Shown: one piece after another, positions 10,901-23,100 of the stretch
Layout of the letters: the number at the start of each line of letters is the position of its first letter
Numbering within the stretch: the first letter of the stretch is position 1
Assembly: GCA_038501195.1 (NCBI GenBank)
Contig: JBBPUQ010000005.1
Location: 4,216,001-4,280,000 of the forward strand
Length of the DNA: 64,000 bases
Source: Nemania diffusa
Lineage: Eukaryota > Ascomycota > Sordariomycetes > Xylariales > Xylariaceae
Direction of reading: 5' to 3'
Program-made: the position numbers and the translations under genes
Notes under the pieces: model-generated
Told to the model about the DNA's origin: nothing
What the model saw: the letters and a program-made list of their open reading frames with translations, nothing else
The model's database searches: none

Positions 10901-13900
10901 TGCCTTACCGGGATTCCCGTCGCTTCGCGTGTCGGCTTAGCGTATACTTCGGTAAAAAGCTAATAAGGCGAGAAAAAAGGAGTCATATATCTGTACAGTG
11001 CTATATTCCTGCACACCAGTGATAGGTAGGCGACGGCCTGGGCAGGATTGTCGCACAGGTTAGCCACGAGCCCGCCCAGATACAACCATGCACGAGATCG
11101 GAATCTGACATGAGGAATAGATCTTCCCTTGTCAGACGTTGACCGGGGGGAGGGATGGATGGAGGAGGGGGGGGTTTGATTGTGAAATCCTCGTGTCGTG
11201 ATTTGTAGTAGAGTCGCAATCACGGCCTTGATGATCAAATCTACGCGTAATATATGTCGTTCGGGTTTGTACTGGCTGCGATTAGCCGTGCTGCTGCTAT
11301 ACAACACCAAAGGGAGCGAACGATAGGAGGGGAGACGGAGGCAGAGACAGAGAGAGGAGCACGAGGCCGGAAGCGGTTGCCTATTAGGTAGAGATACAAC
11401 GTCCACCAACAACAGCACGGCCAGTCATACGGCAAAATCCAAGGCTGGGCAACGAGGAAGAGGGCAGGCCAGCCAGCCAGCGGCGGTGGTTCGCCCGGGG
11501 ACGCATGCAACACCACCTCCCACCATATGCAACCCTCGTTCGACCTCAAAATCCCGAGCGACGAAATTTGCAAGGCCTGAGTCATGTTCAATATTCACAA
11601 GAAGCAAATAATAATAATAATAATAATAAAATGAAACGAGTGATGAGCGCCCTGCTCGGTAACGTGACCTGTCAGCCTCTCTTAGCGCGCACAGCGCGCC
11701 GCCACGACGTATGGCGCACGTACGCTGCGCGTAGGTAGATGACCAGTTCCATTCATTATCTTGCCAATTCCTCGCGCGGTGGCACGACAGGTACGGCTGT
11801 GCACTGCATGACCCTTTTGCTCGCTTTCACCACCTAGCAGCTGGGGGTGGCCGCTCCTGATCATGCTCACGATCATGCTCAGAAGGCTCAGCATGCGTAG
11901 CCAAAATATGACAGGTAATAAAATAACCCCCCCATCCGTTAACCTAGTAGGGTTCCCTCCCGTTCAGCAGCCGCCGTTCGCCTAGGTAGGTTATACTGTT
12001 TCCCGAAAGGCCAGAGGAAAGGGGGTAGGGGGGGACGTGACGCGGGGAGAGCTGCGCGTAGGGTTTGCTGGGGTTTCTGCGTCGACTGAAAACGGCTACT
12101 GGAGAGAAGGGAGAAAAAACTTGATCTCGTCGTCGTCTTATTATGAACATTATGAACTTGCCGAACCCTCATACTTACACACTAACTATGTAGGTAGGTA
12201 CTCGGCGGCGGCGGCGGCGGCGTCGGGGCGCGCGTGGCCTCGTCTTCTAGAAGCGAGAGCGGCTAAGATTTAAGTGAGATCCTGCAATGCATCTAAGAGC
12301 TAGATGTTCCCGATCGCACTTTTGTCAAGGAACAGGCCTCGACGAGTTTCGCTGCTGGTGGCACGCCTGGTCGAGCCGAGGGCCAATGAGGAGGCGGCGA
12401 GAGAAACGTTTTCACATTCTGGCAAGCCTCTAGCCGGTTTGGGGGGTGCTCTGTGGCCATCGGAAAGCAGCCACAGCGTCGCATCTGGTGTTCCGGGAGG
12501 GTGACATGGCGATTTCCAACGCATCGCCAGGTAAGCTGACAAGGTGCGATGTGACGGGCTTGGAACGGCACATCTCGACGAGCCAAAGCGACCGGTAGGA
12601 TGGGCTCGCTTACATGCTAGTGGGCGGTGTCTCCCGGGTTTCAACAGTCGCCGAGGTTGGCGTCGACGAGGGTAGCTTGCCGGGGAACCAATGGATCCGA
12701 GCCACGGATATCAATGTTATGTATGTTGTAGTGGCCATGCAGATATCTACCTAGCACACATAATCTAACCCCCCCCGCCGCCGCCGACCCTCCGTACATA
12801 CCTGCTGCTGCTGCGTACATACATACATAGGTACATATTACTGCGTACGGCCAGGGAAAATGACCTGTCAAATCTTGGAGGAACCTGTGGAGTCAGTGTG
12901 AAGAAGCCGCTGTCAGTCAGGTTGACCGCAGCCGGACGACGCAACACGGAGGAGAGGGACGCACAGTATCACCAAGTCCCATGCATACATACATCCATAC
13001 AGCGTACTGGTAGGCTGGTAGGCTGGTAGGCCACTGTCACGGGTAATCATTCAACGTCAGCAATGGAACGCAACACCTAAGGCAAACCGGCTGCCTGCTG
13101 GAGATAATAACGTGCGGCATACCGTTCGGCCTTGTCGTCAATCAAGGGATGGTACTCTGTATGGTATGAATGGTATGGTATGCTTGGTACTGCAGTGATC
13201 AGCAACTGAATACACCCATACCTACAGGCCTACCTACAGAATCAACCCCGTCGCTCTGTCACAGGGCAAACCAATCCTCCTCTACTTACGAGATGCCTTC
13301 CGGTTTTAACAGTTTCTGCAAGTTACACCAACTTCCTGCAAATGGTACCTGAAGGGGGACCGGTTCGTCGTCTAGTTGCACTACGCTACGGTTTAAGATG
13401 CATGTCTCACAATGTTCCGGTCACGAACACTGAGGAAACAAGACATCTCGAGCTGGAGACGTTAGGGTGCGACATACACTAAACCGTCTAGGTCTGAGAG
13501 GCCATCCACATTACCTACTTTTTCGTATGTAAGTACCTATAGCAATAGCAAGGCAGGCATGGTATACAGCCAGCCAGCCAGCCCTAGACGATGCCGCGGG
13601 CGGGCGGGGATTTACGGGTTCGGGGAAGATATCTCGACATCCCACATCCCTTCAAGGACTTTGTTTTCTTCTCGCTGTGGGACTTCTTCACCGATGCGCT
13701 CACGTCAGAATCCGAACCAAGAAAAAAAATTACTCATCGAGTTATGACGACCGCGGTGGAGTAGCGAGGCAGTGTTCTGTACCTACACCTACACTACCTA
13801 CCTCGTACACATATACATAACATGCCTCTGTGCGCCCCAGGTAACAAGTCAGTGTCACCCCATCTACACACACCTGCTATCTATGGACGTGTTAGCAGTG

Positions 13901-14052
13901 GTAGGTAATGCAATGTGAGAGCAATCAATAATCTGATTGCCTGCCCATACCTAATCTGCCTGTATCTACGCTACACAGGTTATCTCCAGACAAGTCGATC
14001 GCTCAGGGCGTCGTCTTGTCGATATACAGTAGGTAGGTACCTAGCGTATCTA
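7942..14052. other. Gene-free region with microsatellites and G-runs
   Basis: I see no gene. The stretch is sprinkled with ACCTACCTAC/GTAGGTAGGT and CATA/TATG tetranucleotides. It has a (AAT)n run at 11606-11631, a (CGG)n run at 12203-12222, a tandem 10-bp unit about 13007-13031, and two G-rich tracts (9376-9403 and 10039-10061) able to form quadruplexes. The small open frames are scattered over all frames and have no family resemblance. Confidence 0.6.
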
Positions 14053-14164
14053 CAGCCTTCTGCCCGGTAAAATGTTAGCGGGAGTACTTTACTAAGGGAT
14101 CAACTACAGTTCAGAAGATTTCCCCTGTAAGTATATATACTGCAAAATTTGTATGTAAAAGTAC
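14053..14164 (+). repeat. Left terminal inverted repeat
   Basis: This 112-bp arm is the inverted counterpart of 17002-17113. It begins CAGCCTTCTGCCCGG directly after TA and includes a short GC-normal part that contrasts with the AT-rich interior starting at about 14165. The similarity fades after the shared GTAAAAGTAC. Confidence 0.9.
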
Positions 14165-14442
14165 TTAGTTAAAAAAAATCTTACAAATATAATTTTATAG
14201 CTTTGTAATCAGTAAATTAGTAAAATAGCTAATTATAAAAAAGTGCAAAAAAGTAGTAAAGTAGTTTTTTAACTTTTTTTTTTTTGATTTTTTATTTATA
14301 TTTTTAACTATTTTAAATTGCTAAGAAAATATTATTAAAACTTGAATTTTAAGCGATATAACTTTTAAAGTAGTACTAAAAATAGATCTATATAGCTATT
14401 TCAACTGTTTTATAATATTTTTATAGCTTTTTTTTATAAAAT

Positions 14443-14568
14443 ATTAACTGTTATATTTTATATTTATGCTTTAATTTATAAAGTATTAACTGCTATATTT
14501 TATACTTGAGCTTTAATTTATAGTGCTTTAACTGCTATATTTTTTTTTTGAGTTTTAATTTATAGCGT
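14443..14568 (+). repeat. Three-copy 42-bp tandem repeat inside the AT-rich element
   Basis: Units begin at 14443, 14485 and 14527. Each has the order TTAACTG, TATATTTT, GCTTTAATTTATA or a close variant. Copies differ by point changes and T-run length. The role is unknown; it could be remnant subterminal repeats of the transposon. Confidence 0.6.
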
Positions 14569-17001
14569 TTTAGCTATAATTACTGTTTTTTTTTTTATAA
14601 CTATTTATATAGCTTATTTTTAATTTTTAATAATAACTTTTTTAATTTTTTTTACTGCTTTTTTTTAAATTAGTAATTTAATTTTAACTACTAATTTAAT
14701 TATTTATTAATTTATAAAAGCTTGTATTTTAAGTTATATTTAACTGTTTAGTTTTTGATTTTTATGATTTAATTAAAATTTTTGAGCTATTAATTAATTT
14801 AAAGATTTTTATGTAAGTTTATACTTTTATATATAATCAAAAAGTCGAAATTAAAACTTTATAAAATATTACTAGTTAAATTTATAAAAAAATTGTACAA
14901 AAATAAAGCTTTATAATTTGTTAAGTTTAATAAACTTGTAATTATTTTATTATACTTTTAAAACAAGTTAAAAAGTTTATAATTAATATGTTTTATTATT
15001 AAATTTTAAAGCATTAATTTAATAATAACTGTAAAAATTATAAAATGTTTTAGTTTTTTATTTTTTTTTTAATTTTTAAACTTTAATTTTTTAATAATAA
15101 AGCTATTTATATAGCTATATATATTTTAAGTTATATTAAAAAAGTTTGTTAGTTTTAAATTAAATTTATTACTATTTATAAATAAAACTATTTTTGCTTT
15201 GTTTATAAAGCTTTAGTTAAATAGTTTAACAAAAAAAACTAGTTATAAATTAATTTTATTGTTTTTTTAAACAAGTGCTAAATTTATATAAAGTTTATAT
15301 AAAAAACTTAGATTATTTTTTATATTAACGAAAATTTTTACAACTATAATTTTATATATAAAAAGTTAATAAGTTAAATAATTTAAAAAATAATTTAAAA
15401 TAATATAAAAAAACTTTTTTATATTTAGTTTAAAAAATAAAAAGAAATTAATGTAAAAAAATATAATATAAAAATTATTTTTTTAGTTAATAAATTTGTT
15501 TATATAAAACTAAAACTAATATTTTAATAAAATAATGCTTTTTTTTATAAAGCAAAGTTAATTAAAAAAGCTATTACTAAATATAAAATTTAAACAATTA
15601 AATAGTTTGTTTATAGTTTTAATATTTTATTTATTAAAAATATATAGTTTTAAATAAAAAACTATTTATATAATAAATATAATTTTTAAAGCTTTAAAAA
15701 GCTTGAATTATATACTGCTATTAAAAAAGCTTAATAAATAATATTTAAAGATTATTTGAAAAAGCTAGCAGAAAAAATATTAAAAAAGCTATAAAAAATA
15801 ATTGTTTATTAAAAATTTTTTTTAAATCGATAAAATCGATAAAATCAAGCTTTTAAATTAATAAAATTATAAAACAACTTTTTAAATTGATAAAATTAAT
15901 AAAATTATAAAGCAACTTTTTAAATTAATAAAAACGGCTTTTTTTATTTATTTGATTTTATAGTAAGTTATTTTTTTAAAAAAAGTTAAAATATCGCTAA
16001 AAAACTAACTTTATATTATAATATATTTTTTATATAAAATAAATAGTATAAATATTTTTTAAACAACTTTAATTTAACTAACTTAATATTTTTTTAAAAG
16101 CAATATTTATATAGTTATTTTATTAATAAATAGTTTATTTTTTAATAGTAATAAAATTAATAAAAAAATAGTTTTTTATATAAAATTATATTATAAAAAG
16201 CTTAAAAAAAAATATATAAATTGTTTATTATAACTACTATATTTGCTTTTTTTATTAATTGTTTTAGTTTTTTAATTTGCTGCTAATATTTTATTATTAA
16301 TTATAGCTTTTTTATTAAAAAAGCTTTTATTTTAACTTTTTATTAAAAAAAAAATAACTTTTATAAGTGTTTTATAAATTTATAGCTATTATTTTAAACT
16401 TAATATTATATACTTTTTAAAAATAAATTATATAAATGTTGTTTTTTTTAAAAGTAATATTTAATAGTTTAAATATATTTATATAAAATTTTATTAGCTA
16501 AAAAAATAAAAAAAATTAAAGTTATATATAAATAAATAATACTATAAAAAACATAAAAAATATAATAAAATCTATTATAACTGTTATACTAAAGCTTTAT
16601 TAATATTGTTTTATTAATTAAAATATTGTTTTTTTATATAATTATTTTATAAAAATAATATAAAACATAATAAAATGTAACTAATAGCACAATATTAATA
16701 AATTAGTCGAAATAAATATAATAAATTTATTTTTAATAGTTTTAAACTTTTAAATAAACTAATTATAATGTTTAAAAATAATATAAAATTAAAAAATTGT
16801 AGTAATTAATGCAGTAATAAATACAAAATGTAGTAATAAATATAAATTCAAGCTATAAGTTGTAAATAAAATATAAGTTAAAAAAAAAAAAAGGTCAAAA
16901 AAATAAGTTGAAAATTAAAAGTATAAGTTATAAATATAAGCTGCAAAAAAAAAAAAGGGTTAGTAGCTAAAACAAAGAGTAAAATTAGATTTTTTAATCA
17001 G

Positions 17002-17113
17002 GTACTTTTACATATAAATTTTGCAGTATATATACTTACAAGAGAAATCTTCTGAACCGTAGTTGACCCTCTAGTAAAGTACTCCTGCTAACATTTTACC
17101 GGGCAGAAAGCTG
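17002..17113 (-). repeat. Right terminal inverted repeat
   Basis: The reverse complement of this arm aligns with 14053-14164 over 112 bases with no insertion or deletion. It ends CCGGGCAGAAAGCTG, followed by TA. All differences from the left arm are C/T or G/A. Confidence 0.9.
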
Positions 17114-20100
17114 TAGGTCTAATTTAGTCTCGCGAAACTATAGGTGACCGGCATTTGTGAGATCAGCGATCACCAGGTTCCGCTGTAGCAGAGCAGTGGA
17201 GAGCGAGCCAAACGGCTAGCCATGTTCATTACATGACGAATGCAACGTCCTCGAGACCAAAACAAAATCTGAACTGGTTAGAGAGGGCGGAGCTGTGGAT
17301 CGTATGTACGCCTACGTCCGTCGGTCGCCTTTTCGATATCGTACTTGCACTTACACGGTTTGGTTCGACCCAGCTATTGTTTTCTAGGTAGCATACATAC
17401 CTACCAGCTGCAGTGTATAAATATGCGTACATACTGCGTACTGCGCACATACATACGTACATACGATACGATATAGTATGGTACCCTATGCGTAGTGTGC
17501 TATACTTACATACATACACTACAGATACGCTGTGAAAGAGGACGAGATGGTGGTCAGATGCTAGTGAGGTATTTGTTAATCAGCGAGAGCCCCAGCGATC
17601 CGGGTGCCATTGCCACTAGAGCCACTGACTAGAGGAACCTAATAGATTGGGTATCCATCCCGCGGCAGCCGTATGAGATTTGAGATCACTCCGTTCTGTT
17701 GGGTCCGATGGGTGCTGACGCTAATCTCGATATTAGACCACACTAGGTACTCCGTACATATGGGACCGCCGCGCGAACTTATGCATATGCCATTAGGGTC
17801 TAATGGCCATGCTCTAGCAGGGGTTACGAGAGGGGGGGGGGGAGGAAGGGAAGGGGTCTTAGTGTAGATGTACAGTAGGGCATTCTGGTACTGTACAGTA
17901 AATGGCATGATCTGGGTTGCTGACTGACTGGACTGACGGCCAAAACCAGCCAACCAAACCCTGAACTTGAACCTGACCCTCGAGATGCAGCGAGACAGCG
18001 AAACAGCGAAGAGCCCGAGATCAGCCAACCCACCACCCCCCATCCATTCATCCACCCTGTTTGATAGCCAGGATACCCGACACTACTGTAGGCATGTAGG
18101 CATCTACGCAGTATGTATGTATGTATGTATGTAGTGTACCTACACCACACAACTACGCTGTACATACACTGCTACGGGATGACAGGGGGGCCTCGAAGGG
18201 AAACACCTAATTAAATCTTTCGGGTGCTGTCACTGTATTTTATCCCATCGGTACTGGGGTCAGGCACGCGCATGGCCAAGCGCAAACATGATGAACTCCG
18301 ATGCTGTGCGCCATGAATGCAAGTTTGGCAGCTCAAGCCTCCCCCATCTATCCCCATCCTTATTCCCCATCCACACGCCCGACCCCCATCTCAGAACTCG
18401 TGAAAGAGGAGGGGAGAAAGAAAAAACAAAGCCGTTTCTGTGAAAGGTGAGGTCGCCGGCCAATGTTTGACAATGGCCTGCCCTGTTACGGTGGACAGAG
18501 GAGATCTGGGCATGTATGTATGTATGTATGTATGATTGCCCGTGCTGGGACGCTATTTTACTATACGAGGCTGTGTCGTGGTGAGGGCCAATGCTGCTCT
18601 CCGAGTCACCAGGTGTACTGTATGTATGCGTAAAGGATTCGTCGGAGTAAGTAGGTATATGTCCATATGTAAGTATGTAGGAGGCATGTAGATAGGTACT
18701 GCGTACATCTGGGTACGTTTATCCTACCCCTGCTCACCACCACCCGAGACGCACAAGCAGCGCTGCGAGATGCGATATAGTGTATTGTAGCGCGTGACTA
18801 GATCTGGGGCCAAGCATCTCGCTTGTGATCGAAATATCGAATAGCTGGCTTATCCGCCAGAGAAACACGGCACCTAATTCGTCGGTTGCGGGGGAGGGAG
18901 CAGAGTTCCTAAATCGGATGTGTATCCGGGAGTCTGGGGCTCCATGTTCCGTACGATTTTTTATGATTTAATTTAGAAACATGAAGAGAGATATATTTAT
19001 ACCATGACACGCTCCGTATATGCGTAGACTCCTGATTTACAAGAACATACATAGAGGTCCGTTAGGCCAGACACGTTGCTCTTCCTCAGATACCAACCTT
19101 TTCTATCTCGTGGCATGTGAAGGCTGATCTTCTCTACAAACCGCCATCTTAGCTGTTTCAATACGGTAGCACTGCAATATTCACGTCAGGGTGCAAAGGA
19201 GATTAATCCTTGACCTGCCTGCGTGCCTGCCTGCCGCCTACCTGGCACGTATTTTCGTATTTACAGCAGATGGTTGCATAAGTATTTGGATGTGAGCATG
19301 CTGTCGATCCCAGAACCCTACAGACGCAAAACCTGTCAAAGCTACAAGCCTCATTGCTCGGCTAAGCGCCGTCTTCCACCTCAATTTCACCATCATTTCA
19401 ACTGCCTATATGTGTCTGATGCTTCATTTCTTTCCCTTGCGCCGGAAAATAATGCATAATTACTCAAGTCGAGTGTTGGAGGCACAATGGGGGACCGTAT
19501 TGTAAACTTTGCATGACGTGAGTTTGATGAGAAATGCATATATGTTATTACATCCTACATGATCAATCTCTAGCTACACGGCGTGGCATGGACGGCACGC
19601 GATACCTATGCTGCAGTATAGGCACTTTGCAGACATTGACTCTACGTGAGCTGGTGTGTCTGTACGCAGTATGTATGTATGTAGGCATGTCCGTCGTTGA
19701 TCTGGTATCCGAGCGCGACGCTGACGTGTGACATGACCCTGGTTAAAGGATATGCCCTCATTGCTGAAAACGAATCCGAGTGCCTCCCTCCTGATTAGGG
19801 ATTGCTGGATACGCCGGGGGTGAATATTCAAGGTAAATATGGTCAGATTCTATAGTCCTTAAGGTCTAGGTTGTCGCCACGTCGTAGCACTGGTCTGAAT
19901 TGTGAGACACGAGCAAGCCAATTCCTCTGTTTGGTAACATATTACGTGCTTGACGAGGGCTATGATGGGCTTGACAGAGAGTCTACTCTAACCATTGTTT
20001 GGTGTTTTACAAGTAGTGAACTTGTCTTCAGCTCGTGCTTGGGAGAAGGGTCCGTGTTCTATTCGACGGTATGAGGTTTCGGTTCTTCAGCTCGACCCTG

Positions 20101-23100
20101 GTCATTAAGACTCCAAGTCTCTCAGGGTTTCTATGTCTCGGTTCTACAACGTGGCACCCCACAGAATCGTGGCGGTATGATACATACTCTGTAGATGATG
20201 GCGCTTCACTAGACATGGCGCATGGACAAGGCATAGAGAAATTGCAAGCCTTGTACACCCAGGAGACCACACAGGTTTCTAATTAGGTACACTAGGCAAC
20301 TATACACTAGTAGGTAGATATTTCTGAACAAGGCAAGATCGCCTGCAGGTGCACAAGATTATTGATTGGATCTCTATTCAGCAGCGGAAGGGGGTTGGAT
20401 AGGTTTCCAGAATCGATGGGGAACATATTCCGGCCCAGCGTTGTGCATGGTGAAGAGATCACATCACACCATTGCACGTGAAAGTTTTGAATGTCGCTAA
20501 TAAACAAACCCCTGCCATGGCAAGTACATACCTGGCACTGTTGTAGTATGTCGGATGCAGCTTTCTGCTACTTTTGCCAGCAGTGTAGAGTAGGGTTGCT
20601 ATGTACTCAGCAGTGGGGGGAGAAGGGGAGCGGTCCGCCTTCGCCATGCAAAATATTTCCAGAATGCTACCTAGTTTTGTTTATCGTGAACCCGACTAAA
20701 TCGTACGACTCGTCCAACGTCATAGTGAGGTATTGCGCAGCACGCCAAGCCTGCCTAAATTTCCTTACCTTGTCGCAGACAAGGAGAGAATAGACACACC
20801 GCCATATGTAGTTTGGGCGGATGTTTTGCTAAAGGCGGAATCCCTTCAGACCAAGAGGTTGAGTTCGTTACGGGTATCACCAACACATGTTGAGGCACAC
20901 AACTGGTTACCTCTCGATGCTATCAGTGTCGAGAGATGCTCGAGTGTTATGTAGATTGTCTCCAGCTTCTACTCCTTGTCCTTAGCGATGTGCAGGCCAG
21001 GATGCTAGTAATATCAGAACCAAGGAGTCGCTTTCTATGGTTACACGTATCGAAGCTTTGGGATCGAACTCTCGCGGAGATAGGCTCGTTCTAACCGCCA
21101 CGGTCGGTCCTGTACCCGATCACTTACCAAGTGTAGTCACTGTGGTGTAATATGCCTAACACAAGCGGCTATATACTCTATTGGATTTCTAAACGCGTGT
21201 TAAGGGTGCTGAAAGGGCATGCATACCTACACAGTATCTAGCGCACTTACATAAGTACATATAGCTACGCAGTAGGTGGTGGCGTTGCAGAATGGCTGGG
21301 ACGGACATCGAGATGACAAGATTGTCTCCGCATCGGTAACATGGAAGGCTATAACGAAGGCGGAAAAGCTGGCGGGCTGGCAAGCCACGCGGGAATGGTG
21401 CGAGCTGGTGGTTGATGGCGGCCAACGGCTCTGCAAGCTCGATAGGCGTAATGAGATCTGATTGGCACTGTAACTCCAAAGACAAGACAGGCAAGCCGAA
21501 ACAGATGCCAGATCTCTGGAGATTTGAAGGAGATGAAGTCCCGAACTGTTCATGTCTACTTGGCCACTCCGGATTACCCAGCTGTCCCTGTCTGTCTGCG
21601 TCCTCCGGTGGAGAGGGTAAGTAAGTAGGCAATGTAGTGTACCTCATACAAGTAGGTAGTGTATCTACACATTAGGATACTGTGGTAGTGTTAGTGTAAG
21701 TAAGATGAACCCTGGCCACCAGCGAGCGGGAGGCTCGGGGCCATGCAAGATCTGGATGGCTTTTGAAGGGGTTCCGTCGACTGTCATCAACTACTTAACC
21801 TATACTAAGTATAGTGCAGTGTGGTGTATGTATACGTACATACTCGTAGGCAGACAAACTACCGTAGTCAAGCTGATACTGTAGCGTACATATCTACAGA
21901 ACACCTAGTACTAGACCAGCAGCGAGTGCATGAGTAGTACGGCTGGGACCTCGTGCGTCCTACGCACATACTGTAATTCCATGCTGATCGCTACCCAGGT
22001 AGCTCTATCGATCTGGTGATGTCGGCCAAACCGACGCCAAGCGGGTCGGCTCTTCAACCCAGGTCATGGTTCCTCTGGTTGGCTCTGGTCATCGAGAATC
22101 AGTAAGATTCGGGGGCTCCATGTACGCATAAGTATATGTATGTAGGTATGCACAGGCGTACGTACATACAATGCTGAGGTCCCTACGTCTCTACCCGTCG
22201 AGTATCGAATACACTATTTATATGATATGTGAAGGCTTCGCGGTCGCTTAAACCTGAAATAACAAACTGGTCGCACAGAGCACTAGGCAATGCGAATGCA
22301 AGATGCGGCGTACCGCTAAGTATATTGTGTGAATGATCTCCAAGGGCTGGCTAGAATATGTAGTAACGGGCAAGTTTTGACGAGTTCGCGGCCCACACCC
22401 CCTACACAGATATGTGTCACCCTGTCCCGTCAAGAGTATACGTACCCCCAAAGTACTCACTAGCCGCGATACGGTTACGATGCGGTAGGTATGCCTACAT
22501 GTAATATTCCAAGGGTTAGCTCATCTCCGGGGGGGAGTTTCTCTATCTGCAAACTCGAAGTAAAATAAAAATAAAATAAAATAAGAAAAGTACTTACGCT
22601 ATTTAAGGCTGCAGCTGATCGATCAGATGACAGCTCTCTATCTTCACTTCTCAAGACTCGACTATACTCTGCATGTACCTACAGCGTATCTATGTATGTG
22701 CTCCGTAGTGTTCTTGATTACGGCGGGTTATCCCGTGGCTGCATCCAATCACCATAGGGATAAATGAATCGATGGATAGTGGAGACTGGTAACGCTGGTT
22801 TGCAACGTTGCTACAGGTCGGTCACATTACTATTTATTCTGTAAGTACGCTGTCTACCACGCAGTCTGTACCTACCTACTTCATACGTGACTGATACTCT
22901 GCACCAGAAGCCCTATTAACTCGTAACGGACGACGACTACTGAACTGGGTAGGTAGTTTTATTGCTACCCTACCCAGCGACTGTACATCGCCCCAAGATT
23001 CTTCCTTCGCATTTCTGTGTGCCTTCGATCTTGTAGTCCTGCTTATCGCATGCAAGATACAGATGTTTGCAAAGTGCACTTAGCTATTTCTAGACAGATC

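Larger units (their letters stand above)
14053..17113. mobile_element. 3.06-kb AT-rich element with 112-bp terminal inverted repeats, probably a mutated DNA transposon
   Basis: The left end 14053-14164 and the reverse complement of 17002-17113 match over 112 positions without a gap; I count nine differences and all nine are transitions. The element begins CAGC, ends GCTG and is flanked on both sides by TA (14051-14052 and 17114-17115), as for Tc1/mariner/pogo-type insertions. The interior is extremely AT-rich by eye, and no open frame of 60 codons exists anywhere in it. The abrupt composition change at the repeats, transition-only divergence and loss of coding capacity fit repeat-induced point mutation of a transposon. 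The superfamily is inferred from the TA duplication and CAG ends only. A non-autonomous AT-rich element is the alternative. Confidence 0.85.

Noticed and set aside
14053..17113. Centromere core or mitochondrial DNA insertion
   Set aside because: The region is only 3 kb, is bounded by precise inverted repeats and TA on both sides, and contains no mitochondrial gene fragments that I can recognise.
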